A stretch of 36,122 bases of DNA from Phycisphaerales bacterium (GCA_020847545.1 JADLBV010000002.1:1-36122), one strand, 5' to 3'. Counted from the stretch's first letter, positions 8,011-15,476 are shown. The notes: generated by a model not told the origin, from the sequence alone. Made by a program: numbers and translations.

Positions 8011-8397
8011 TTAAACCACTTCGCTGGCCAGCGAGACGATCTTCATAAAATTCTTTTCACGCAGTTCGCGGGCGACGGCCCCGAAGATGCGCGTGCCGCG
8101 CGGATTGTTTTCCTTGTCGATCACCACCGCGGCGTTGCGGTCGAATCGCACATAGCTGCCGTCGCTGCGGCGGGTCGGCTGCCTGGTGCGGACGACCACG
8201 CAGCGGATGATCTCGCCCTGCTTGACATCGCCGGCGGGGATCGCCTTTTTCACGGCGCAGATGATGACATCGCCCACGTTGGCGGTGCGGCGCTTGAATT
8301 TGCCGCTGCTGCTGCTGCCCCGCAGCACCTTGATGCACATCGCCTGCTTGGCGCCGGTGTTGTCGGCAATGTCGAGATAAGTCTGTTGTTGAATCAT
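8011..8397 (-). CDS. rplN: 50S ribosomal protein L14
   Basis: Forms inter-subunit bridges and is the docking site of the silencing factor RsfS in other bacteria. It begins [20 protein letters not shown], with the L14 signature region [20 protein letters not shown] and [20 protein letters not shown]. The 128 residues are about six more than usual, because of a short C-terminal tail. The gene is separated from rpsQ by 104 bp carrying heptad element B. Confidence 0.98.
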   Translation of the reverse strand: MIQQQTYLDIADNTGAKQAMCIKVLRGSSSSGKFKRRTANVGDVIICAVKKAIPAGDVKQGEIIRCVVVRTRQPTRRSDGSYVRFDRNAAVVIDKENNPRGTRIFGAVARELREKNFMKIVSLASEVV

Positions 8398-8410
8398 TGT
8401 CGCTTCGCTC

Positions 8411-8499
8411 CATTTTCGATTCAGATTGTCGATTTTTGATCAAGCCGCCGAACCGCCGGCTCCCAATCACAAATCAGAAATCCATAATCAAAAATTTCG
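8411..8499. repeat. Heptad inverted-repeat element in rpsQ-rplN gap (element B)
   Basis: The left arm at 8411-8444 has units of type GATTNNN (one of them 6 bp long). A 20-bp GC-rich core follows, then a right arm at 8465-8499 of five in-phase units beginning AATC or AATT. The arms are inverted relative to each other. On the coding strand the array starts 2 nt after the rpsQ stop codon. It has the same layout as elements A and C. Confidence 0.78.
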
Positions 8500-8501
8500 T
8501 C

Positions 8502-8870
8502 CTATCGTTGTTCCGGCGCCTTTCCTGTCATCACTTCCTCGGCCGACACCTGCACCGCCCGTTCGGGCGCCCGCTGAATGATCCGCAACAGGCGGTGGTG
8601 CTTGGTCTTGCTCAACGGCCGGCACTCAGCGATCTCCACCGTGTCTCCCTCGCCCGCTTCGTTCTTCTCATCATGGGCGTGAAGCACGGTGCGACGGTTG
8701 AGATACTTGCCATACTTGGGATGGCGGGTCTGGTATTCCACCACGACCTTGATCGTTTTGTCGGCCTTGTCGGACGCCACCACGCCCTGGATGGTGCGAA
8801 GCAGCGGTCGTTCGGCAACGGCTGTGTTTGATTCTGCCATGTTCTTCACGGCGGACATTGCTGCCGCCAT
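8502..8870 (-). CDS. rpsQ: 30S ribosomal protein S17
   Basis: Primary 16S rRNA binder with an OB fold. The core runs from RTIQGVVASDKADKTIKVVV through KYGKYLNRRTVLHAHDE to the family part GDTVEIAECRPLSKTKHHRL. At 122 residues it is longer than the usual 84-90, with about 20 extra residues at each end. ATG codons at 8870, 8858 and 8840 are all in frame; the AGAGG just upstream abuts the first ATG, so the second or third may be the real start. It is 8 bp after rpmC. Confidence 0.95.
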   Translation of the reverse strand: MAAAMSAVKNMAESNTAVAERPLLRTIQGVVASDKADKTIKVVVEYQTRHPKYGKYLNRRTVLHAHDEKNEAGEGDTVEIAECRPLSKTKHHRLLRIIQRAPERAVQVSAEEVMTGKAPEQR

Positions 8871-8878
8871 CCTCTTTG

Positions 8879-9094
8879 CTAATTACTGCCGGTGGCCTTG
8901 GCGGCTTCCAGCTCACGCTGACGCAGCACGGTTTTCATCCGGGCGATTTCCTTGCGGGTCTTGTGGAGCTGGCTGGGGTCTTCCAGCTTCTCCGTCACGG
9001 CCTGGGTGCGCAGGTCAAACAGATGCTTCTGCCGCTCGGTCAGTTCGTTGCGGAGATGATCCGTTTCCTTGTCGCGTATTTCCTGAATCGTCAT
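8879..9094 (-). CDS. rpmC: 50S ribosomal protein L29
   Basis: Small helical protein at the tunnel exit near L23. The N-terminal TIQEIRDKETDHLRNELTER and the family signature KTRKEIARMKTVLRQRELE are visible. The 71 residues are within the normal range (60-75). It starts 27 bp after the rplP stop codon, the usual order. Confidence 0.97.
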   Translation of the reverse strand: MTIQEIRDKETDHLRNELTERQKHLFDLRTQAVTEKLEDPSQLHKTRKEIARMKTVLRQRELEAAKATGSN

Positions 9095-9121
9095 GATTCC
9101 CTGCTTCCAGTTTTACTATTC

Positions 9122-9544
9122 TTATGCCACCGCATGACGGCGCTGCACAAACCGGGTCGATACCGGCATCTTGTGGGCGACGCGGGCCAAGGCCCGCTTG
9201 GCCGTCGGCTCATCGACGCCGGTGATTTCAAACAACATCTGTCCCGGTTTCACCACCGAGACCCAGTATTCCGGCTCGCCCTTGCCCTTGCCCATGCGGG
9301 TTTCCAGCGGTTTGCCGGAGACCGGCTTGTGCGGGAAAATCCGGATGAAGACGCGCCCTTCGCGACGCAGAAAGTGGCTGCACGCCACGCGGCCGGCCTC
9401 GATCTGCCGGGCGGTGATCCACGCGGGTTCCAGCGACTGCAATCCATATTCGCCGAACGCCACGGTATTGCCGCGGGTCGCGTTCCCTTTCATCTTCCCG
9501 CGCTGGCTTTTGCGGAACTTCACCCGCTTTGGCATCATGGGCAT
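9122..9544 (-). CDS. rplP: 50S ribosomal protein L16
   Basis: Contacts A- and P-site tRNA and is needed for late 50S maturation. It starts [20 protein letters not shown] and has [20 protein letters not shown] and [20 protein letters not shown], followed by [12 protein letters not shown], the L16 signature. The 140 residues match the family. It lies behind heptad element C, which fills the gap after rpsC. Confidence 0.98.
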   Translation of the reverse strand: MPMMPKRVKFRKSQRGKMKGNATRGNTVAFGEYGLQSLEPAWITARQIEAGRVACSHFLRREGRVFIRIFPHKPVSGKPLETRMGKGKGEPEYWVSVVKPGQMLFEITGVDEPTAKRALARVAHKMPVSTRFVQRRHAVA

Positions 9545-9557
9545 AAAACACCTACCT

Positions 9558-9667
9558 GATTTTTGATTTGCGATTATTGATTTTCGATTTTGGCCGCTGC
9601 CAATCGTCCATCATCCGCAAATCAACTTTTTCAATCGAAAATCCAAAATCAAAAATCTAAAATCCAT
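9558..9667. repeat. Heptad inverted-repeat element in rpsC-rplP gap (element C)
   Basis: This is the clearest copy. Five perfectly phased units of type GATTTTN occupy 9558-9592, a core of about 40 bp follows, and five perfectly phased units of type AATCNAA occupy 9633-9667. The two arms are inverted relative to each other. On the coding strand the array starts at the very next base after the rpsC stop codon (9668-9670). The transcript could form an A/U-rich stem of about 35 bp with mismatches. Confidence 0.85.
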
Positions 9668-10366
9668 TTACCTTCGTCCGCGGCGGGGTCCGCCGCCGGG
9701 CCGCACATCCGTGTCGGCGATTTCCTCACCATACATCCCGCGATAAATCCACGTCTTGACCCCGATGGTCCCGTAGGTCGTGAACGCGATCGCGTAGCCG
9801 TAATTCACATCCGCCTGCAGGGTCGTCAGCGGCACCGAGCCGGTCGTCGCCTTTTCACTGCGGGCGATTTCGGCCCCGCCCAGTCGGCCGCTGACCGCGA
9901 TGCGGATGCCCTTGGCGCCCGCCTGCATCGTCGCGTCCATCCGCTGCTTGAGCACGCGGCGGAAACTGGCTCGTTTTTTCAACTGCTCGGCAATCGCCTC
10001 GGCCACCAGTTGGGCGTTGAGGTCCGGGTTTTTGATCTCGATCACCTTGATCGGGGCGACTTTGCGCTTGATCAGGTCTTCCAGTTCCTCACGCAGCTTG
10101 TCGACTTCGGCCCCTTTGGGGCCGATCACCAAGCCGGGGCGGGCGGTCTTGAGCGTGATCGTCACTTCTTCGCGCGTCCGCTCGATCAGGATGTCGCTGA
10201 CGGCCGCGAATGGCGGTCGGCGATTGAGCTTCTGATCGATTGTTCGGCGCACCTTGTGGTCCTCGACCAGGAAGTCGCCGTATGCCGCCTTTGGGGCGTA
10301 CCAACGGCTTTTCCAGTCTTCCGTGATGCCCGTTCGAAAACCTGTTGGATTGACCTTTTGACCCAT
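9668..10366 (-). CDS. rpsC: 30S ribosomal protein S3
   Basis: Forms the mRNA entry site with S4 and S5 and has helicase-like activity. It starts MGQKVNPTGFRTGI. The KH domain shows the GXXG loop (VIGPKG, about residue 90), and the C-terminal domain has GAKGIRIAVSGRLGGAEIAR and the family part TYGTIGVKTWIYRG. The 232 residues are normal, ending in a Gly/Arg-rich tail. It is preceded by a 39-bp gap with 11-12-bp tandem units. Confidence 0.98.
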   Translation of the reverse strand: MGQKVNPTGFRTGITEDWKSRWYAPKAAYGDFLVEDHKVRRTIDQKLNRRPPFAAVSDILIERTREEVTITLKTARPGLVIGPKGAEVDKLREELEDLIKRKVAPIKVIEIKNPDLNAQLVAEAIAEQLKKRASFRRVLKQRMDATMQAGAKGIRIAVSGRLGGAEIARSEKATTGSVPLTTLQADVNYGYAIAFTTYGTIGVKTWIYRGMYGEEIADTDVRPGGGPRRGRR

Positions 10367-10405
10367 TGTGTCGTCCCTAGTCTCGTCCCAGTGTCGTTCC
10401 TGTAA
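10367..10405 (-). repeat. Tandem 11-12-bp units in rplV-rpsC gap
   Basis: On the coding strand three consecutive units of type GGGACGACACT (11, 12, 11 bp) fill the gap. The last one places GGGA as the likely ribosome binding site of rpsC. The repeat is short and could be coincidence, but it sits in the same kind of intercistronic position as the heptad elements. Confidence 0.4.
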
Positions 10406-10741
10406 TTATTCTCTCTCGTCCAACGTCACCACCAGGTGGCTGGTTCGCTTCTTGATCGAATAGGCCTTGCCGCGATCCTTGGGTTGAAACCGCTTGATCA
10501 CCGGACCCGGATCCACCCATGCGCTCGAGACATACAGCGTGTTGCGGGAGGGTACATCCTGTTCGTTGGCGTTGGCCACGGCCGAACGGACCACCTTCTC
10601 GATCATCACGCTCGCCCGCTGCTTGCTGAAACGCAGCAGCGTTAGGGCATCATCCACGTCCCGCCCGCGGATCAGACCCATCACCAGCCGCGCTTTTCGC
10701 GGCGAGATGCGGGCAAATCGATGTTTCGCTTCGCTTATCAT
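10406..10741 (-). CDS. rplV: 50S ribosomal protein L22
   Basis: Lines the exit tunnel with its long beta-hairpin. I chose the ATG at 10739-10741 (MISEAKHRFARISPRKARLV), which has GAGG 8 nt upstream and gives the usual 111 residues; an upstream in-frame extension overlaps rpsS and has no family similarity. Family parts are NEQDVPSRNTLYVSSAWVDP and the C-terminal signature KRFQPKDRGKAYSIKKRTSH. Confidence 0.96.
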   Translation of the reverse strand: MISEAKHRFARISPRKARLVMGLIRGRDVDDALTLLRFSKQRASVMIEKVVRSAVANANEQDVPSRNTLYVSSAWVDPGPVIKRFQPKDRGKAYSIKKRTSHLVVTLDERE

Positions 10742-10763
10742 TGCTCGATCCTCATTTACCGCA

Positions 10764-11048
10764 TTACGCCGCGCCCGGCGTCGCGGCCTTGCGGCCGCTG
10801 TGACCTCTAAACGTCCGCGTGGGGGCGAATTCGCCCAACTTGTGCCCCACCATGTCCTCCTGCACGAACACGCGCAGGAATTTGTTTCCGTTGTGAACCT
10901 CAAACGTATGGCCCACGAATTCCGGAATGATGGTGCACGCCCGCGCCCAGGTCTTGATGGGCTGTTTGGAGCGGTTATCGTTCAGCTTGGTGACCTTCCG
11001 GAACAACTTCTCGTTGACGAAAGGGCCTTTTTTTGAACTTCGACTCAT
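10764..11048 (-). CDS. rpsS: 30S ribosomal protein S19
   Basis: 30S head protein that pairs with S13. It starts [19 protein letters not shown] and carries the family signature [20 protein letters not shown] followed by [13 protein letters not shown]. The 94 residues match the family. The rplV start is 22 bp downstream. Confidence 0.98.
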   Translation of the reverse strand: MSRSSKKGPFVNEKLFRKVTKLNDNRSKQPIKTWARACTIIPEFVGHTFEVHNGNKFLRVFVQEDMVGHKLGEFAPTRTFRGHSGRKAATPGAA

Positions 11049-11050
11049 AG

Positions 11051-11085
11051 TTCTCGTCTCAGGTTTCGAGTGTCAATTCTCGAGA
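11051..11085 (-). repeat. Degenerate heptad array in rplB-rpsS gap
   Basis: The 37-bp gap can be read as five 7-bp units with T and C fixed at positions 2 and 3 and usually T at position 7. The array ends exactly at the base next to the rplB stop codon. It has only one arm, and its similarity is weak compared with elements A-C. Confidence 0.4.
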
Positions 11086-11952
11086 TTACACGTTTACCGT
11101 CTGCGGCCGCTGCTGGTGCAGGCCGAACTTGCGCCGACGCAGGATCAGCTTCTCGCTGTTCTTGCGCGGGTTGCGGGTGATGCCACCCTTTGACGGCACG
11201 CCCGTCTTGGAGCAGGGATGGCGTCCGCCGTTGGCTCGGCCTTCACCACCACCCATCGGATGGTCGATCGGGTTCATCGCCTTGGCCCGCGTGTGTGGGC
11301 GGATGCCCATGTGGCGGCTGCGGCCGGCCTTGCCGATGCTCACGTTGATCCAGTCCAGATTGCCAAGCTGGCCAATCGTTGCCCGGCAGGCACTCTTCAC
11401 CCGGCGCATTTCGCCGGAGGGAAGAATCACCACCGCCCATTCACCCTCTTTGGCGCCCAGTCGGCCCACGCCGCCGGCGCTGCGGATCAATTTGCCACCC
11501 TGGCCGGGGTTCAGTTCGATGTTGTGGATTTCCAGACCGCCGGGAATCGCGCTCAGCGGCATCGTGTTGCCGATTTCAGGCGGCACCGACTGCCCGCTCT
11601 GCACGGTCGCCCCCACCTTCAGGCCCGCCGGGGCGAGAATGTACGATTTCTGGCCATCCTGATACTGGATCAGGGCGATGTGGCAACTGCGATTGGGATC
11701 GTATTCGATCGCCTGCACGGTTGCGGTGACATCGTCCTTCTGTCGTTTGAAATCGATCAGCCGATAGAGCCGCTTGTTGCCGCCGCCACGGTGCTTGGCG
11801 GTGATAACGCCATGGTGGTTGCGGCCGTTGGCGCGGCGTTGGCCGACCGTCAACGAGCGTTCCGGCTTGAACTTGGTCAGGACGGCCTTGTAATCCAGCA
11901 CCGACGCATCACGCCGGCCGGCCGAAGTTGGATTGTAAAATTTAATCGGCAT
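11086..11952 (-). CDS. rplB: 50S ribosomal protein L2
   Basis: Required for subunit association and peptidyl-transferase assembly. It starts MPIKFYNPTSAGRRDASV. Visible features are GRNHHGVITAKHRGGGNKRL, the beta-barrel part AIEYDPNRSCHIALIQYQDG, and the C-terminal region with AMNPIDHPMGGGEGRANGGR, including the conserved histidine in DHPMGGG. The length of 288 is slightly above the usual 275. Confidence 0.98.
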   Translation of the reverse strand: MPIKFYNPTSAGRRDASVLDYKAVLTKFKPERSLTVGQRRANGRNHHGVITAKHRGGGNKRLYRLIDFKRQKDDVTATVQAIEYDPNRSCHIALIQYQDGQKSYILAPAGLKVGATVQSGQSVPPEIGNTMPLSAIPGGLEIHNIELNPGQGGKLIRSAGGVGRLGAKEGEWAVVILPSGEMRRVKSACRATIGQLGNLDWINVSIGKAGRSRHMGIRPHTRAKAMNPIDHPMGGGEGRANGGRHPCSKTGVPSKGGITRNPRKNSEKLILRRRKFGLHQQRPQTVNV

Positions 11953-11967
11953 GGTTCTCTCGATTTC

Positions 11968-12246
11968 CTAGAACAACTCGATGCGAGAATTTTCGTCCAA
12001 CACCACGATGGCGCGTTTCCAGCCGCTGGTCGTGGAGACGCCATATCGCGTCCGCCGGGGCTTGCCCTTGCGGTTTTGCGTCCGCACGTCCACCACCTTC
12101 ACCTCGTACAGCTTTTCCACCGCGCACTTGATCTGGTCCTTGTTCGCATCAGGATGAACCTGAAACGTATACGAGTTGCGCGTGTTCTGCTGATGCGTAC
12201 TTTTTTCCGTGATCAGCGGCTTGATGATGATGTTAATGTTATCCAT
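11968..12246 (-). CDS. rplW: 50S ribosomal protein L23
   Basis: Exit-site protein that docks trigger factor and SRP. The N-terminal part IIIKPLITEKSTHQQNTRNS and the family signature region KRAIVVLDENSRIELF, preceded by RKGKPRRTRYGV, identify it. The 92 residues are the short bacterial form. It lies 12 bp after rplD. Confidence 0.97.
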   Translation of the reverse strand: MDNINIIIKPLITEKSTHQQNTRNSYTFQVHPDANKDQIKCAVEKLYEVKVVDVRTQNRKGKPRRTRYGVSTTSGWKRAIVVLDENSRIELF

Positions 12247-12258
12247 GGTGATTTCCGC

Positions 12259-12888
12259 TTAAGCCAGCAGTTTCTGCAAGGCATCCTTGGTCATCAACAG
12301 CGTGCGATTCCGCAGAATGTCCCACGCATTGAGCTGATCCACCGTCGTCAGGGTCGTCCGCTGCATGTTCCGCGCCGACCGCATGATCGTCGCATCCGTC
12401 TGCGGCAGCGCCAGCAGACAGCTTCGGTCGATCCCAAGCGCCTTGAACATCTGCGCTACCAGCTTGGTCTTGGGTTCGGCCAGTGCGATCTGGTCCACCA
12501 CACGCAGGTCCTGGCTTTGGATCTTCGACAGCACCGCGTGATCGCGGGCCAGCCGGCGGGCCTTCTTGGGCATCGCCTGACGCCAATCCTTGGGACGTTT
12601 CTGCTTGGCGTGACCGCCGCCCTTTTTGATCGGGTTGCGGATTCCGCCGGTGCGGGCGTTGCCCGTCCCCTTCTGGCGGAACATCTTGCGGGTGGAACCG
12701 GCCACCTCGCCGCGGGCCAGCGTCTGAACCGTGCCCTGGCGCTGGTTGGCGTGGTACATCACCAAGGCCTGCTTGAGCAGCGCCTTGTTGACCTTGCCGC
12801 CGAGCTTGGCCTCATCCACCTGGAGCTTTTCACTCTCCTGGCCGCTCTGGTTGTAGATCGGAACGTCGATCATGATCGTCGCTTTCAA
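12259..12888 (-). CDS. rplD: 50S ribosomal protein L4
   Basis: Contributes to the tunnel constriction and in E. coli represses the S10 operon by binding its leader. It shows the extended-loop region with RGEVAGSTRKMFRQKGTGNA and RTGGIRNPIKKGGG, and the globular part with LAEPKTKLVAQMFKALGI. The 209 residues match the family. Whether L4 autoregulation applies here is unknown; the rpsJ leader is short and lacks the E. coli-like multi-hairpin structure. Confidence 0.97.
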   Translation of the reverse strand: MKATIMIDVPIYNQSGQESEKLQVDEAKLGGKVNKALLKQALVMYHANQRQGTVQTLARGEVAGSTRKMFRQKGTGNARTGGIRNPIKKGGGHAKQKRPKDWRQAMPKKARRLARDHAVLSKIQSQDLRVVDQIALAEPKTKLVAQMFKALGIDRSCLLALPQTDATIMRSARNMQRTTLTTVDQLNAWDILRNRTLLMTKDALQKLLA

Positions 12889-12900
12889 TAATCAGTGCTA

Positions 12901-13569
12901 TCAGGCCTGCCCGCCGCCAACCGCCCGCGCGGTCACGCTTTTACGAACAAAAAGAAGCCCGCCGTTTGGTCCCGGCAAGGCTCCTTTGATCAACAACAGG
13001 TTTTGGGCCGCATCCACTTTCACCAACGGGTGATTACGCGTCGTCACCTGGTCCATGCCCATGTGGCCGGCCATGCGAACGCCCTTTTTGGGCTTGCCGC
13101 TCTGGCCGCGCCAGGTGGCGCGGGAAGCCAGCGAACCGGGCGAACGGTGCTTGCGCTCCGTGCCGTGCGAGGCCGGCTGACCGCCAAAGTGATGGCGTTT
13201 CATCACGCCGGCGGTTCCTTTGCCCTTGCTGGTGCCGATGACATCAACGAATTTGACCTCGTTGAACAATTCCACGTTGACAGTGGCCCCGGCCGCCAGC
13301 GTTGTCGGTTCTTTAAGTTTGATTTCCCGGAAATGCCTCAGCGGCCCCACCCCGGCCTTGGCGGCATGACCAATCAGCGGAAAGGTGCTGAATTTGGCCT
13401 TGATCTCGTCAAAACCAAGCTGGACGGCATTGTAGCCATCCGACTCGGCCGTCTTGACCTGCGTCACGGCGCACGGCCCGGCTTGTACGACCGTCACCGG
13501 CACAATCGTGCCCTTCTCGTCGTAAATTCGGGTCATTCCGATCTTTTTACCAAGCAATGCTGGCGTCAT
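12901..13569 (-). CDS. rplC: 50S ribosomal protein L3
   Basis: Early 50S assembly protein reaching the peptidyl-transferase centre. I chose the ATG at 13567-13569 (MTPALLGKKIGMTRIYDEKG), where family similarity starts; this gives 222 residues. The open frame continues 56 codons upstream to a TTG without family similarity. No clear ribosome binding site precedes the ATG, so the start is the least certain among the ribosomal genes here. The conserved RHHFGGQPASHGTERKHRSP and GRMAGHMG-like GVRMAGHMG parts are present. A 208-bp gap separates it from rpsJ. Confidence 0.94.
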   Translation of the reverse strand: MTPALLGKKIGMTRIYDEKGTIVPVTVVQAGPCAVTQVKTAESDGYNAVQLGFDEIKAKFSTFPLIGHAAKAGVGPLRHFREIKLKEPTTLAAGATVNVELFNEVKFVDVIGTSKGKGTAGVMKRHHFGGQPASHGTERKHRSPGSLASRATWRGQSGKPKKGVRMAGHMGMDQVTTRNHPLVKVDAAQNLLLIKGALPGPNGGLLFVRKSVTARAVGGGQA

Positions 13570-13736
13570 CACAATCAGGCAGAGGAGAACAAGCCAAACA
13601 ACCAGCTCGCTCTCTTGCCCGCTCCTGTCAGAGTCTTCGCCAAATCCTGGCGACAATACATCTCCGTGACGTGTGGCCCTTTTGGGGGCAAACGGGTTCT
13701 TGGATGAACCCCACCGTCCGGTACACTTTTTAATCA

Positions 13737-13760
13737 AATGCCCCTTATGGCAGGGGCATT
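13737..13760 (-). terminator. Hairpin between rpsJ and rplC (possible attenuator)
   Basis: A perfect 9-bp stem (AATGCCCCT/AGGGGCATT) with a 6-nt loop lies 17 bp after the rpsJ stop codon. The downstream sequence on the coding strand is TGATTAAAAAG rather than a T-run, so termination would be weak. It may uncouple rpsJ from the rest of the operon. Confidence 0.5.
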
Positions 13761-13777
13761 AAGCTATACGCAAAAAG

Positions 13778-14086
13778 TTACGCCTTGATCTTCACAAACA
13801 CACCGGCCGGCACCACCAGGCGATTGAGGGCCTCGACCGTTCGCGCCGTCGGTTCATAGATGTCGATCACGCGCTTGTGCGTGCGCATCTCAAACTGCTC
13901 GCGCGACTTCTTGTCAATGTGCGGGCTACGCAGAACCGTGTACCGCTCGATGCGGGTTGGAACCGGAATCGGACCACAGACGCGGGCGTTGGTTCGCTTG
14001 GCGTGATCAACAATGTCCTTCGCAGACGCATCAAGCGCCCGATGATCGTACGCCTCCATCCGAATCCTGATCCGATCGCCCGTCAT
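13778..14086 (-). CDS. rpsJ: 30S ribosomal protein S10
   Basis: 30S head protein, also known as NusE in antitermination complexes. It begins [20 protein letters not shown] and has the S10 signature [20 protein letters not shown] followed by [15 protein letters not shown]. The 102 residues match the family. It is the first gene of the cluster, 80 bp behind a sigma-70-like -10 box, with AGGA about 10 nt before the ATG. fusA and tuf, which often precede it, are not present; queA is upstream instead. Confidence 0.98.
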   Translation of the reverse strand: MTGDRIRIRMEAYDHRALDASAKDIVDHAKRTNARVCGPIPVPTRIERYTVLRSPHIDKKSREQFEMRTHKRVIDIYEPTARTVEALNRLVVPAGVFVKIKA

Positions 14087-14136
14087 ATTTTACGATTCCT
14101 GTAGCCTCGCCACCCGCCGGACTCAACAATAAACAA

Positions 14137-14158
14137 CCCCACGCCGGCGGACGTGGAG
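14137..14158 (-). promoter_or_regulatory. 5'-leader hairpin of the S10 transcript
   Basis: On the minus strand CTCCACG pairs with CGTGGGG (seven pairs, one G-U) around an 8-nt loop. The predicted transcription start is within a few bases of its 5' side, so the hairpin caps the mRNA as in the rpmJ leader. A T-rich stretch (TTGTTTATTGTT) follows, so attenuation is possible. Confidence 0.5.
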
Positions 14159-14165
14159 TCGGGCA

Positions 14166-14193
14166 AGTGTAGCCGCCTTCCAATCCCTGTCAA
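14166..14193 (-). promoter_or_regulatory. Sigma-70-type promoter of the S10 cluster
   Basis: On the minus strand a consensus TTGACA (14188-14193) is followed after 16 bp by TACACT (14166-14171). It is the only good promoter between queA and rpsJ and would drive the whole ribosomal cluster. Confidence 0.75.
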
Positions 14194-14232
14194 GTCCAAC
14201 AAAAGAACATTTATTAATATCTGGAATTTCGA

Positions 14233-15270
14233 TCATTCAATCAACATCACATCCCCATAACTGAAGAAACGATACCGTTGTTCAATCGCCTCGCGATAGA
14301 TCCTTCGCTGCTCATCCAGCCCCACCATCGCCGCCACCAGGGCGATCAGGGTGCTGCGGGGGAGGTGAAAATTGGTAATCAGTCCCCCCAAATGCCGCCA
14401 ATTGTAGGGTGGATGGATGAAAATACTGGTTTCACCGGTAGTTGCGACGAATTTATCCCCCAATTGGCTCTCCAAAACCCGCGCACTGGTTGTTCCAACC
14501 GCAATGATCCGCCGGCCATCCTGTTTGGCCAAATTGAGCAAATCGGCCGTCTGTTGAGGCAATTCATACGATTCAACGTGCATGATATGCTCGGACAATC
14601 GCTCCGCCGTCACCGGTTTGAACGTCCCCAACCCCACATGCAGCGTGACAAAAGCACATCCGACACCGGCCTCATCCAATTTTGCCATCAATTCAGGGGT
14701 AAAATGCAGCCCGGCCGTCGGCGCGGCAATGCTTCCCCCATGTGCGGCATAGACCGTCTGGTATCGCCTGCGGTCCTCCTCATCGCGTGGATCGTGTTCC
14801 TTTTCACGTCGAATATACGGAGGCAGCGGCATTCTCCCCACGCGTTCCAGTATTGCCCCGGCCGGCTCCATGCTGGACAATTCCATCCAATACTGATCTC
14901 CCTCCTTTGCCACCACCTTGGCGGTGAGTTGAGGCTCATCGGCGAAATACAGAACCAAATCAGGGCGCACGGGTCCGATATTTTTGAGCATTACCCGCCA
15001 CACGCCCGGCCGGGATTGGGCCAAAAACAACCCTTCCACCCGCCCGCCGGTGATTTTTCGCAACGCAAGCCGCGCCGCCATCACCTTCGCATCGTTGAAA
15101 ACCAGCAAATCCCCCTTCCGCAACAACCCCGCCAGGTCCGAGAATGTCCGATGCCGCACGCTCCGGTCGTGGCGCGCGTAATGGAGCAGCCGTGATTCCG
15201 CGCGGTTGGCCGATGGCGTCTGCGCGATCAGATCGGCGGGCAATTCAAAGTCCAGTTCATCGCTACGCAT
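14233..15270 (-). CDS. queA: S-adenosylmethionine:tRNA ribosyltransferase-isomerase
   Basis: Transfers the ribosyl group of SAM to preQ1-modified tRNA, giving epoxyqueuosine in queuosine synthesis. I use the ATG at 15268-15270, where similarity starts (MRSDELDFELPADLIAQTPS); the frame extends 35 codons further without family similarity. The 345 residues match the family. Motifs visible are LIAQTP, GDLLVFNDAKVMAARL, GRMPLPPYIRRE, AAPTAGLHFTPELM and FHLPRSTLIALVAAMVG. It lies upstream of the S10 promoter on the same strand; no other que gene is in the window. Confidence 0.96.
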   Translation of the reverse strand: MRSDELDFELPADLIAQTPSANRAESRLLHYARHDRSVRHRTFSDLAGLLRKGDLLVFNDAKVMAARLALRKITGGRVEGLFLAQSRPGVWRVMLKNIGPVRPDLVLYFADEPQLTAKVVAKEGDQYWMELSSMEPAGAILERVGRMPLPPYIRREKEHDPRDEEDRRRYQTVYAAHGGSIAAPTAGLHFTPELMAKLDEAGVGCAFVTLHVGLGTFKPVTAERLSEHIMHVESYELPQQTADLLNLAKQDGRRIIAVGTTSARVLESQLGDKFVATTGETSIFIHPPYNWRHLGGLITNFHLPRSTLIALVAAMVGLDEQRRIYREAIEQRYRFFSYGDVMLIE

Positions 15271-15476
15271 CAAATTCGACCGCCCGCCGTGTTGTTCCAC
15301 GTCAACAGCTTTAAGTTGTTCATGTTGCCCACAGGCATCATCCGGCATAACCCGAACACCTTGTCGTTCGTCCAATTATTTCTCAATTTCCAGCGTTTCC
15401 AAGCCATTCTGCCTGATTTTAGGCATTGGCCGCCCCGCCGTCACCGTCGCCGCCCACGATTTGCTTTCGTTGGCAT

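Noticed and set aside
10742-10903. N-terminal extension of L22
   Set aside because: Overlaps rpsS in another frame; the ATG at 10741 has a ribosome binding site and gives the family length.
11218-12891. Plus-strand open frame of 557 codons
   Set aside because: It is antisense to rplB, rplW and rplD, which are certain; such long shadow frames are expected at this GC content.
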